Shown here piece by piece: positions 1 through 10,557 of a stretch of 64,000 bases of DNA; the stretch's first letter is position 1, and every line of letters starts with the position of its first letter. Where the stretch lies: positions 26,792,725 to 26,856,724 of the forward strand of contig NC_135555.1 in NCBI RefSeq assembly GCF_964340395.1, read 5' to 3'. The notes beneath the pieces are model-generated. The model saw only the letters and a program-made list of their open reading frames with translations. It ran no database searches and had not been told where the DNA came from. Made by a program: the position numbers and the translations under genes. The DNA comes from Glandiceps talaboti. Taxonomy: Eukaryota; Hemichordata; Enteropneusta; Spengelidae.

Positions 1-485
1 ACTTTTTCAAGTTCAGCAATAATTGAAATAGTGTCGAGTATGTCAGCTTCGGTCTTCCTGGCTTTCTCCTTCCATGCTTTGGTTGCCAAGTAACCAGATC
101 CTCGACCACTTCTTTGCTTCTTTAACAATGACCGGCAAATTGGACCCACCTAAGACTGATTGTCTCTGAGATCTTAGGTGTTTCCCTTAATACAAGTCTT
201 TATTTGTCATACGTTGTGACAATGAAATGTTGAGTGCTTTGCATAGTGGTCGTGTATTAGCATCCATCCAATCATTCCTGCATACTTTTGGTGTTTGTCC
301 ATGTTTCTGCACTATAAATTATGACTGAGTCATCTACTGCTCTGAAAAATCTTCATTTGTGATGTTCAGATAATCTTAAATTTCCATATCTTTTCTAACC
401 TATTGCAGGCTGTCAATGCTTTTTACCATCCTTGTTATAATATCGGTCTCACTATTAACAATCCATGCACCATGCACCTAGGTAT
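1..485 (-). pseudogene. Degenerate non-LTR retrotransposon, C-terminal end of reverse transcriptase ORF
   Basis: Translating the minus strand with several frame changes gives pieces typical of the C-terminal end of LINE ORF2 proteins. From about 420 downward: TACNRLEKIWKF, then a VIIYSAETWT stretch (compare the common SETWT motif), PLCKALNIS, ISETISLRWVQFAGHC, and WQPKHGRRKPGRPKLTY close to position 60. The 'FAGHC' and 'HGRR..GRP.LTY' blocks are well-known hallmarks of one widespread invertebrate LINE type. Stops and frameshifts interrupt it (for example a TAA near 200), so it is dead. It runs off the left edge of the window. Confidence 0.7.
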
Positions 486-744
486 AAGAAGTCTTCCTTT
501 GTTCAACTTTCTGTCCAGATGTGGGGTTATGTAAGTTGAATAGACAAACTTGGTTTTTGAAGAGTTTTTATTACTGCCAACAGAGCTGCATGTCAAGTCA
601 ACTCTGAGCAGTAGCTATTGGGCTTGGCTGGTTGTATTGGAGAGTTAAATTAAAAATCTTGTTTTGCAAATTAATTTTCTACTCTGTAAAAAGAAAGTTT
701 TGTCTTAGAAATTTTAACTCTTTGCTGTGATATTTCTATTTTGA
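486..744. other. No recognised feature
   Basis: AT-rich sequence between the retrotransposon remnant and the leader of the 55-bp array. I see no coding signal. Confidence 0.4.
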
Positions 745-830
745 ACTAAAACAAGCAACATATCGGTCAGAATAGCTCTGCTGTGGTTTTTTTGTAACAT
801 GTAAAGATGGTTCTGTTGTTTAGCTCTTCC
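745..830 (+). repeat. Terminal fragment of a dispersed element abutting the 55-bp array
   Basis: Positions about 752-798 (acaagcaacatatcggtcag onward, then a T run) match 44051-44098. That second copy also sits directly before a tandem array. The stretch looks like the 3' end of a mobile element. Confidence 0.55.
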
Positions 831-2989
831 ACAGACTGTCTATCAACTGTACATTACAATGTCAACCTACAGACTACATGGAATCACACACTGTCTCTAT
901 CAACTGTACATTACAATGTCAACCTACAGGCTACATGGAATCACAGACTGTCTATCAACTGTACATTACAATGTTAACCTACAGGCTACATGGAATCATA
1001 GACTGTCTATCAACTGTACATTACAATGTTAACCTACAGGCTACATGGAATCACAGACTGTCTATCAACTGTACATTTCAATGTCAACCTACAGGCTACA
1101 TGGAATCATAGACTGTCTATCAACTGTACATTACAATGTTAACCTACAGGCTACATGGAATCATAGACTGTCTATCAACTGTACATTACAATGTTAACCT
1201 ACAGGCTACATGGAATCACAGACTGTCTATCAACTGTATGTTACAATGTTAACCTACAGACTACATGGAATCATAGACTGTCTATCAACTGTACCTTATA
1301 TGTCAACCTACAGACTACATGGAATCACAGACTGTCTATCAACTGTATGTTACAATGTTAACCTACAGGCTACATGGAATCATAGACTGTCTATCAACTG
1401 TACATTACAATGTCAACCTACAGGCTACATGGAATCATAGACTGTCTATCAACTGTACATTACAATGTTAACCTACAGGCTACATGGAATCACAGACTGT
1501 CTATCAACTGTATGTTACAATGTTAACCTACAGACTACATGGAATCATAGACTGTCTATCAACTGTACCTTATATGTCAACCTACAGACTACATGGAATC
1601 ACAGACTGTCTATCAACTGTATGTTACAATGTTAACCTACAGGCTACATGGAATCATAGACTGTCTATCAACTGTACATTACAATGTTAACCTACAGGCT
1701 ACATGGAATCATAGACTGTCTATCAACTGTACATTACAATGTTAACCTACATACTACATGGAATCACAGACTGTCTATCAACTGTACAATACAATGTCAA
1801 CCTACAGACTACATGGAATCACAGACTGTCTATCAACTGTACATTACAATGTTAACCTACAGGCTACATGGAATCACAGACTGTCTATCAACTGTACATT
1901 ACAATGTTAACCTACAGGCTACATGGAATCATAGACTGTCTATCAACTGTACATTACAATGTTAACCTACAGGCTACATGGAATCATAGACTGTCTATCA
2001 ACTGTACATTACAATGTTAACCTACAGGCTACATGGAATCATAGACTGTCTATCAACTGTACATTACAATGTTAACCTACATACTACATGGAATCACAGA
2101 CTGTCTATCAACTGTACATTACAATGTCAACCTACAGACTACATGGAATCACAGACTGTCTATCAACTGTACATTTCAATGTTAACCTACAGGCTATACA
2201 TGGAATCACAGACTGTCTATCAACTGTACATTACAATGTTAACCTACAGGCTACATGGAATCACAGACTGTCTATCAACTGTACATTACAATGTTAACCT
2301 ACAGGCTAGATGGAATCATAGACTGTCTATCAACTGTACATTTCAATGTTAACCTACAGGCTACATGGAATCACAGACTGTCTATCAACTGTACATTACA
2401 ATGTCAACCTACAGGCTACATGGAATCACAGACTGTCTATCAACTGTACATTTCAATGTTAACCTACAGGCTACATGGAATCACAGACTGTCTATCAAAT
2501 GTATGTTACAATGTCAACCTACAGGCTACATGGAATCACAGACTGTCTATCAACTGTACATTTCAATGTTAACCTACAGGCTACATGGAATCACAGACTG
2601 TCTATCAACTGTACATTACAATGTCAACCTACAGGCTACATGGAATCACAGACTGCCTATCAACTGTATGTTACAATGTTAACCTACAGGCTACATGGAA
2701 TCATAGACTGTCTATCAACTGTACCTTATATGTCAACCTACAGACTACATGGAATCACAGACTGTCTATCAACTGTACATTACAATGTTAACCTACAGGC
2801 TACATGGAATCATAGACTGTCTATCAACTGTACCTTATATGTCAACCTACAGACTACATGGAATCACAGACTGTCTATCAACTGTACATTACAATGTCAA
2901 CCTACAGGCTACATGGAATCATAGACTGTCTATCAACTGTACATTACAATGTTAACCTACAGGCTACATGGAATCATAGACTGTCTATC
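831..2989 (+). repeat. 55-bp minisatellite, about 39 copies
   Basis: Unit of 55 bp: gactgtctatcaactgtaca followed by ttacaatgtyaacctacagg and ctacatggaatcaya. Variants carry GTATGTTACA or a one-base-shorter ACCTTATATG block, and these variants recur in groups. Because 55 is not a multiple of three, translation cycles through frames and produces overlapping repetitive ORFs that are not genes. Confidence 0.97.
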
Positions 2990-4019
2990 GGATTGATTAC
3001 ACATTCATGATCACACCATACAATCAGAAATCCTGTCATTTGTGACATTTTGATACAAATTATACAATTATATACATAAAGCATTCTTACATTGGAGTTT
3101 ATGTTTTTTTAACAAAAATCACATGTTTTTTTTACATAAAACGCACATCTATGGCGCCTAATTTACATGTACAAATGTACATTAAAAGTTGAACTCGTCA
3201 ATTGATAAGTCAGGACCATCAATTGATAAGTCAGGACTGTCAAATGATATCAATTAATGAGTGGAAATGCATGAATGATATAGTCAAACTCCTGACGATG
3301 AATCAATCTGTACTACTAACAAACTGGTGTCTATAGTTGTTCTTGTTACCCCTTAGGATGGTTGATTGCCAAACCGTCTACGTCATGACACGTCATACCC
3401 TATAATACATCATATTTTGTCATACATTAATGATTTTAGGCTGTATCTTGACTACACATGCTTCAAAGTTTACATAATTTCCTACATATATCAACCACAA
3501 TAATGCACACCTGTCCTATAAAGTTTGGCCACATGGCTTTCCCTTTTAAGGTGCAATTTGCCCTTACGGGAGGCATTCAGTTTACATCTGGTAAATTTTG
3601 TATGGAATTTACAGAATTTGTACATTCTGAATTTTGTGTTAGATAGTGTCTTACCTGGGTATACCCCAATAATACATGAAGACTTTTGTAATTTCTTCAC
3701 TGCAACATTCTAAATGTTTCCAGATTAGATTATTGGTATAAATTTCCATGACAGCCCCTCCTTGGCTATCCCGTGCACCTGTAATATAACATAATACAAG
3801 GAGTATATAAATTTCAGCTCAGCTTGTACATTGTTTCTGCATAAATGTGCTTTTCAGTGTCTACATCCATTGCAAAAACTGTCTGTCTATTACTACAGTT
3901 GGACTGTAATTTGTACCTATTTGTCTATGATATATAAGGCATTCAAAGATTGCACAAACATGAGACCTGATGCTGCATTAAGGCATTCAAACCTTGAACA
4001 AACATGAGACATAACAAAC
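2990..4019. other. No gene seen; one 21-bp tandem duplication
   Basis: AT-rich unique-looking DNA. At 3198-3239 a 21-bp unit (tcaattgataagtcaggacc) is repeated twice. Short ORFs on both strands around 3458-3713 overlap one another and show no family motifs. Confidence 0.4.
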
Positions 4020-4860
4020 ATCCTCACTTGGTTGTTGCTATGGGTGTGATCATTGTTGCTAGGGATATTTGCATACATTTTTTGAATGTTTACTCACTTG
4101 CCTACCAGATGATCTTATTTAACCAAAATATACTGCCACTTGGTAGTTGCTAAGGGCATGGTCTTGGTTATTAGGGCCAGTTGTGTCAATGTGTTTGGAA
4201 CAAAATCTGCAGAACACTTCTAGAAACATCTCGCCAAGTTCCAGTCTCATTGGCCAAGTGCTTTTTGAGATAAGGTTTTGACCAAAATTCACATTTTTAC
4301 ACCTAAGTTGCGTCTCACTCGTGAGATCATCATATGCTTAATATTTCTTCATCTATACACCCCCAGATGCATCCCCATTAAATTTCAGCCAAATCTGTAG
4401 ACGGTGGTCTAATTGCTTTGCCCATGAACGGCTTCACCGTAATGGCGGTCAGTGATATCGATGCAAAACCTTTTCTAACATCTCATGTGTCTGTTAATAA
4501 GTAACTAATCACGTGGATAGCTAGTGATAACAGCATGTAGTTTCGAAACCCCCCCCCCTCCCCCCCCCCCCCCATGATAACCGTATGTTTGATAACAGAA
4601 AGTTTTTCTTGGTATAGGGCCTAATTGCCAAAGTTCGTTAATTATGCAAATGAGCAATTAATTGACAGCACTTAATTTCATTAAGAATGATCATATCTCT
4701 GTGCATAGTCAATACCTGTGGCAAGTTTCATCAAATTTGATAAAGCCCTTATGGATGCATGAGTTACAAACATTCATTAATATAATTTTACTGATATTGG
4801 TGGAACAAAATTTCTGCACAGACACACACACACACAGACAGACTGACAGACAGACAGCAC
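4020..4860 (+). repeat. Fragments of a dispersed repeat family (ttgctatggg / gcaaatgagc type)
   Basis: Stretches such as gttgctatgggtgtg, ttgctagggatatttgcata, aaatctgcagaacactt, ataca-cccccagatgcatc and ttaattatgcaaatgagcaa recur in the same order around 53280-54300 and in pieces at 49380-49620 and 57000-57500. The right end has a short CA/GACA microsatellite (4818-4858), and a C-rich tract lies at 4550-4573. Confidence 0.65.
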
Positions 4861-5080
4861 CACGACATCAGCAGCCATACGGGAGCTAAAAAGTGTGTAA
4901 AATATTTGCTATTTTACATACAACAAACATTTTAAACATTTATTAATCTTTTACAATTAATTAAGTTACAACCAAGGATTTGGTAATATCATATATATTG
5001 TTTCACATTAAATTTTCAAGTAGGAAGCCATGATATAATTGTTTTATAAATTAAAATCCCAAATAAATACCCAATACCCA

Positions 5081-5253
5081 AGAAGTCAGTGACATTAAGA
5101 AGTGAATGACATCAAGAAGTGAATGACATCAAGAAGTGAGTGACATCAAGAAGTGAGTGACATTAAGTGAATGACATCAACAAGTGACATCAAGAAGTGA
5201 ATGACATCAAGAAGTGAATGACATCAAGAAGTGACATTAAGTGAATGACATTA
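5081..5253 (+). repeat. 17-bp minisatellite, about 10 copies
   Basis: Repeats of aagaagtgaatgacatc with small deletions. Confidence 0.9.
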
Positions 5254-5263
5254 TAAGTCTACT

Positions 5264-5264
<1 letters not shown>

Positions 5265-5298
<34 letters not shown>

Positions 5299-5308
5299 GT
5301 TATTATTA
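5265..5308 (+). repeat. (ATT)n microsatellite
   Basis: An uninterrupted ATT run with one GTT near its end. Confidence 0.95.
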
Positions 5309-5348
5309 CTATAATCATGAATTTGGAAACAGGTGTGAAGCATTGTGA

Positions 5349-5680
5349 ACAAGTCATTGAGAATGACATAATCCCCACTATGATTGGGTTTTAAGGAACT
5401 GGAAGTTTATGTTGTCATTTTCTTGATATCACTACTCTGATCACGCAACAACACTTGTGAACCTAAATCAAACAGACTTAGATATGTTGTGTCTGCTCGT
5501 TGGACATGGAACATGCCTACTCTTCAAGATGACATGATGGAATAAACCATTCAACAATAAAGGATGGGTCGGATATGGGGGGGGAGGGGACCTGTTCAAG
5601 CGAGTTATGGCTTTGGACATGGAAAATTTGCAAATAAAATGGCTGCCAGGCAGCCATATTGGATCGTATCACATCATAAA
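5349..5680 (+). mobile_element. AGTCCCC-family element, copy A (5' part only)
   Basis: Begins ACAAGTCATTGAGAATGACA like the other copies, followed by TAATCCCCAC and the conserved 200-bp leader. It includes a G-rich tract and one partial internal unit with the ATGGCTGCC-A-GGCAGCCAT palindrome. The microsatellite and 3' hairpin are missing. Confidence 0.8.
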
Positions 5681-6369
5681 CATGTCTTCTGTCAAATTAG
5701 TTAGTTTTTGGTAGTCGTATCTTTGCTGACATGACGTACATGCCACTGTCCACATATACATGTACGTATCTCGGCCTCTCTGTAAATTGCTGTTGACATT
5801 CATTTCACTCAGAATAACACAATAAAAATGTCTTGAATTGTTCACGATAGTTTAAATAATATTTATGTCGACAGACGTCATTGACAAACAAATTTGTCAC
5901 TAGACAAAACCTAGACTCGATTGGTATATCGCTACCACGTAGTAGTCAAGTACGCTCGACTTCGGAAAAAGTCGCTGTACCAGAAGGCCGGCCCGATCGG
6001 GGGAGGAGTAAGCTTAAACGTGGAAGCACATGTCATGTAATTGTATGTTGGCAAGTCTATGCCAATTGTTTTTGGTAAATACAGATGGATTTCGTAAATA
6101 GGACAAGTTTAATATTCATCATCAAAGAGCTTTAGCAGTTCATACATTCAAGGGGTGTGCATAGAAAATCATTGAAAGATCTTTTAACACAAGAAATCGT
6201 GTACTTGTACAGTGCAAGGTCACCGGAAGTACCGTACTTTCCGTACATGTAGTTTTGACTTGCACTTGTGAATTTAGTTTGCAGTCAATTTACCTAATAC
6301 TGTCAAAAAATGAGTAATGTGTCCCACATGATGAAATATTTTGCCATCCGTTAAAAACAATTTTCGCGT
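5681..6369. other. No recognised feature
   Basis: Unassigned sequence, slightly GC-richer near 5930-6030. An open stretch at 5881-6078 shows no known motif, no splice partner and no repeat relationship that I recognise. Confidence 0.35.
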
Positions 6370-6556
6370 TTTAAACAGTGTCCATATGTATCAACTTTTG
6401 GGAAACGACAGGCAAAATGTGCTTGTTTGTCACAAATAAGGCTGCAATTTTGCTATACAGGTCTAGGTTGCAAACATTTAGTGACATGCATATGCTTCGC
6501 ATAGTAAACACCAGGACATTATTAAAATATCATAATCACTTGAAATATTTGATTCA
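6370..6556 (+). repeat. Old dispersed repeat flanking copy B
   Basis: The stretch from gtccatatgtatcaactttt to the element start matches 20717-20876 upstream of copy E, with about one difference in six bases. Copies B and E therefore share their 5' surroundings. Confidence 0.65.
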
Positions 6557-7541
6557 ACAAGTCATTGAGAATGACATAGTCCCCGCTATGATTGGGTTTT
6601 AAGGAACTGGCAGTTTATGTTGTCATTTTCTTGATATCACTACTCTGATCACACAACAACACTTGTGTGAACCAAAATCAAACAGACTTAGATATGTTGT
6701 GTCTGCTCGTTGGACATGGAACATGCCTACTCATGTTGTGTCTCCTCGTTGGACATGGGACATGCCTTCAAGATGACGTGATGGAATAAACCATTCAACA
6801 ATAAAAGATGGGTCAGGTATGGGGGGGGGGGGGGGGGGGGGAGACCTGTTCAAGCATGTCTGAGTTATGGCTTTGAACATGGAAAAGTTGCAAACAAAAT
6901 GGCTGCCAGGCAGCCATATTGGATCGTATCACAACGAAAATGGATATGCACATGTATGTCATAGAACACTGTCCTAATACCAACTTTGAATGAGATCTGT
7001 TCAAGCATGTCTGAGTTATGGCTTTGGACATAGAAAATCGCAAAAGGTCCAATCGATATATATGGCCGCCTAGCAGCCATTTTGGATCGTATCATGAAAC
7101 AAATTGACGTGCATATGTATGCCATAGTATATTTCCCCTGTACCAAGTTTGAAAAAAATTGGTCCTGGCATCTCCAAGAAACGGCTCTGGACGGACGGAC
7201 GGACGGACACACAACACACAGACGCACGGACAGACAGAACCCAATCCATAAGTCCCCATCCGGACATATGCACATGTACATGTATGTCATAAAACACTGT
7301 CCTAATACCAACTTTGAATGAGATCTGTTCAAGCATGTCTGAGTTATGGCTTTAGACAGGGAAAATTTGCAAAAAAAATGGCTTCTAGGCAGCCATATTG
7401 GATTGTATCACGAAACAAATTGACGTGCATATGTATGCCATTGTATTATGCCCCTGTACCAAGTTTGAAAAAACGGCTCTGGACGGACGGACGGACGGAC
7501 GGACAAACAGACAGACGGTACCCAATCCATAATTCGACTAA
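6557..7541 (+). mobile_element. AGTCCCC-family element, copy B
   Basis: 5' leader ACAAGTCATTGAG...AGTCCCCGC, a G run at 6821-6841, and about three internal units of about 145 bp. Each unit has a near-identical ATGGCTGCYAGGCRGCCAT core. There are two GGAC microsatellites (about 7190-7208 and 7483-7503). The end is degraded: CCCAATCCATAATTCGACTAA replaces the GC-rich hairpin. Sequence following the end (aaaagctatgaagataaccc) is shared with copy E. Confidence 0.82.
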
Positions 7542-7979
7542 AAAGCTATGAAGATAACCCAAATCTGGCTCCTATAAATTCACATAATGAACAGTATACT
7601 GGCAGATTCAATTCCAAAATATACTTTCTGTGACAAAATAAATGAGAATAAATAATACCTATGTGTAATCATTTTATATAATGGTACATGTAGATAACAA
7701 TATTGATTGTTTAAAAAGTTCTCACATCAAAATAAACATTTCTCAGTATTCACTCCATATAACATACATCTCAATAACATAATGGCATTTCAAAAATGTG
7801 TGATTACACAGATTCCTATAAACTACATGTAAAGTTCTACAATCATCACGTTTTTAAAGTGTAACCCAATTTCAACCTTAGTTCCCTATTTATTCACATA
7901 TTTTGGATTAAGCCTATAGACTTACATAGAAATGGGTAGTATCACTATAAGAACAGGGTTGGGGTTTGGTTGGACTCAC
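7542..7979. other. Intron sequence, nothing recognised
   Basis: AT-rich sequence downstream (on the minus strand) of the 7980-8219 exon. I find no continuation exon in it. Confidence 0.5.
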
Positions 7980-8219
7980 CTGTCAACACTGCAGCCCCTG
8001 AATGTAGAACTTCAAAATTGACCTCTAACATTTGTATTGGTAATGGTTTTCCCAAACCTAGAATATTAGACCCATTATTACTACTGCTACTACTTGTATC
8101 ACTGACATTAGAAACTGATGCTGTTGGTGTTGGCGTATAATCTCCTGTAGGTGTGTCAGCTGTTTCATGCCTCAAATGATCATTGCACTCCATCCCTGAT
8201 TTATGTTTTGATCCCTTTC
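7980..8219 (-). CDS. Coding exon, linker plus start of SEC14-like region of the same protein
   Basis: This exon is 240 bp: two bases completing the split Gly codon, 79 codons, and one base left over (phase 1). The acceptor is TTTTTTCACAG at 8220 and up; the donor is ACAG then GTGAGT at 7979. The phase fits the preceding exon, so joining gives an open frame. The peptide is a Thr/Ser/Asn-rich linker (a run of five Ser near residues 42-46) followed by LPIQMLEVNFEVLHSGAAVLTG. In ARHGEF40, PLEKHG4 and KIAA1755 a similar 'LLxSGxxxLTG' segment opens the SEC14/CRAL-TRIO-like domain, with a D..GR motif next. That motif must lie in the next exon, which I could not find between 1 and 7979, so it is probably beyond the window. 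A long GT/G/CA repeat sits 135 bp upstream of this exon in the intron. Confidence 0.82.
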
Positions 8220-8352
8220 CTGTGAAAAAATAATAACGGAAGTATAAATTACTTTGTCTTTGCTTGGAATTGTCTTTTGTTATTGTCATTATTATGTGTT
8301 GGTCCGTATCTGATAGCAGAGCAAGATTCACAGTACCCGGTAGTATGTCATA

Positions 8353-8353
<1 letters not shown>

Positions 8354-8385
<32 letters not shown>

Positions 8386-8484
8386 GGGGGGGGGTGTATG
8401 TGTGTGTGGGGGTGGGTGGGTGGGTGCACACACACCCACCCACCCACCCACCCACCCGCACACACACACCTGTACACACACACG

Positions 8485-8546
<62 letters not shown>
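8354..8546. repeat. Compound GT / poly-G / GGGT / ACCC / CA microsatellite
   Basis: (GT)15, then a G run (8383-8394), TGTG, GGGTGGGTGGGTG, a mirror CACCC series, CACGCGCGCGCG (8480-8491) and a long (CA)n. The left and right halves are complementary, so the tract can fold on itself. It lies in the intron 135 bp upstream of the acceptor of exon 7980-8219. ORFs called across it are artefacts. Confidence 0.97.
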
Positions 8547-8547
<1 letters not shown>

Positions 8548-9608
8548 CAATAAACTCTGGATGGTCTCAAAAAACAAAACTCAACTCACAGGGTTTCCAA
8601 AAATTCTGACTAGCTTTCTCTCTGTTAACTGGCCATCATCAGGTCAATATATAATCCCATGAAATCAATGTTAGTTTTACGTCATAAAAATCTATAATGC
8701 CAGAACTACTGAGCAGATTTGACTGAAATTTGGTGGGAGTATTATTTGGGGTGTGTCAATGTGGTGTCACTAGTGAGTATAATGCTTGGAACCAATGTGA
8801 ACAATTCTGAAATGTGTAGGAAATGATTTTTATGATATCACTACATTGTACATAATCTTGTCAATTGCAATGTCAATATTGTAATCCAAAAGAATGTTGA
8901 TCACAACTTGATGGGATTCTGTTTCATGGCTTGTTTTATTCAAATTCATATTTATGTTTATGATTTGTTTCTCCAATGGCCATATACTAGTCTTATATAA
9001 AGTCCCGTTTGATTTTTCAGATACATGGTATGGTGGTCCTTCTGTTTGTTTCAATGCGTGGTGGTGGACTTAGCACAACAAGTGGTTTCGTAAAAGAGAT
9101 ATATACACATAAGAACTATTAAGAAAACACGTGATAATGAAAGCAACAAGTTGTCATTGACAAGTAATGTATCAAATAGACACAGAAAAGAAGTAAATTA
9201 AGCAGCATGATCATTCAGTCAGATTATTTCGTCTCAAGCATAATTGCCGTTGACTTGTTTTTTGTTGCACTCTAATACTTTCTGATAATAAAATTTCTAA
9301 CTGACATGTCTTGTCTGTCTTGTACACAGCAGTTTTACCATCGTGTGAGTGTTTCATTTTAGTTTTAAAGAGATCAGTGCTCCAAATCTGGAGTTAGTGG
9401 TATGTCTGATGGTCTTGGAAGAATGGTGGATTGTGTTCTACGGTCAGAGGGTACATTTACCTCACAAGACTGACCACTATATTAATGGTAATTTGACAAT
9501 ATCACATACTCCCCTACATTGTGTACATTCCACAGAAATAAACTTCAAAACGCTAACTAATTAAATCGCTAGTCACACAGCGAAATTACTTTCCATGTTA
9601 CACATATA
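8547..9608. other. Intron sequence, nothing recognised
   Basis: AT-rich. Short ORFs at 8830-9054 and 9349-9564 show no motifs. Confidence 0.4.
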
Positions 9609-9698
9609 AATGACTTATGGCTCATTCATTTCAGGTGTGTGGGTTGCTTGTCAATGACTTATGGCTCATTCATTTCAGGTGTGTGGGTTGCTTGTCAA
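9609..9698 (+). repeat. 44-bp tandem duplication
   Basis: tgacttatggctcattcatt followed by tcaggtgtgtgggttgcttg is present twice in a row with no differences that I can see. Confidence 0.92.
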
Positions 9699-10280
9699 AC
9701 TGATTTCACATTGTTGTCACTGTCACCATCCATTTCATTTTCCCCTAAATTAAAAAATAATATGCTATGACCCAACCCCAGAGAGAAATGTCATGGACCA
9801 TGAGCACATCCTGCCAAATCTTATCTGTTACTATTTGTAAACATAAGGAAGTCATTGTTCTGATTACAGTTGTATGTCTAAGATTTCCCTGCCTGAAGTG
9901 GCACTGACATCATTTTCAGCCGTCATGCCCCCTTGGGTCATCTCCTCCACTAAGGGCTTCGATAAATGACGGAAATAATTTTAAATACTCATCCTTCCAG
10001 TAAATTGAGGTATCATACAATACAAATGACTATTACACTCACGATAAGTGGTGCGAGAATGATTTTATTCTGTATATTTTCCTAAGTTTTGTATCATTTT
10101 GATTGTAACTGTGAGACATACAAATGATAATGAAACATCATGAAATCAATAGGGTGTTGCATTTGAGTAGATGCTACGGCGTTTGTAACATCACATATAA
10201 GCTAAATGTATTTTGTTTATTTTACCAAGCCACTGTTATTGACTACAAAGTAAGCAATATCAAACATGCCGTATCTAAAC
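9699..10280. other. Intron sequence, nothing recognised
   Basis: Unassigned AT-rich sequence. Confidence 0.4.
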
Positions 10281-10289
10281 ACATGTAGC

Positions 10290-10557
10290 TTTAGAGTCCA
10301 GTGCTCACGCTACATCGCCAACTTGTCAGCAAGCCTTCCATGCATACGGTGGGTTGGCATCCCAGGAATTTCGTGGTAGTCAAGGGTGACAACCAATTTT
10401 TGAACTTGGTAGTCACTTTGTAAAAACTGACACGAGACTATGGCTAATTTGGAGCCCTGCAATGATAATCCCTACATATTTAACAGTATTGTTAGGTAGT
10501 CATTTTGTAAAAACTGACACGAGACTATTGCTAATTTGGAGCCTTGCAATGACAATC
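10290..10557 (-). mobile_element. Possible hAT-type terminus preceding the 29/30-bp array
   Basis: The sequence GCTAATTTGGAGCCCTG (about 10445-10461) reads CAGGGCTCCAAATTAGC on the minus strand. The related GCTAATTTTGAGCCCTG occurs at about 52966-52982. CAGTGCTCACGCTACATC at about 10300 could be the opposite end. The right end is duplicated (to about 10549), and the array unit appears directly after each copy. No target duplication was found, so this is tentative. Confidence 0.35.

Noticed and set aside
878-2955. Series of overlapping 60-150 codon ORFs
   Set aside because: They translate the 55-bp array in successive frames. There is no independent coding signal.
5881-6078. 65-codon ORF in a slightly GC-richer patch
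   Set aside because: No motif, no splice partner in phase, and no similarity to the next expected segment of the minus-strand gene.
6813-7336. Minus-strand ORFs of 79-155 codons, with similar ones at 13696-14315, 15339-16286 and 21182-21867
   Set aside because: They recur in every copy of the non-autonomous element family, cross its microsatellite and differ in frame. They are not conserved as proteins.
7945-8662. Long Cys/Val- and His/Thr-rich ORFs on both strands
   Set aside because: They run through the GT/CA microsatellite. Only 7980-8219 on the minus strand is a real exon, bounded by splice sites.
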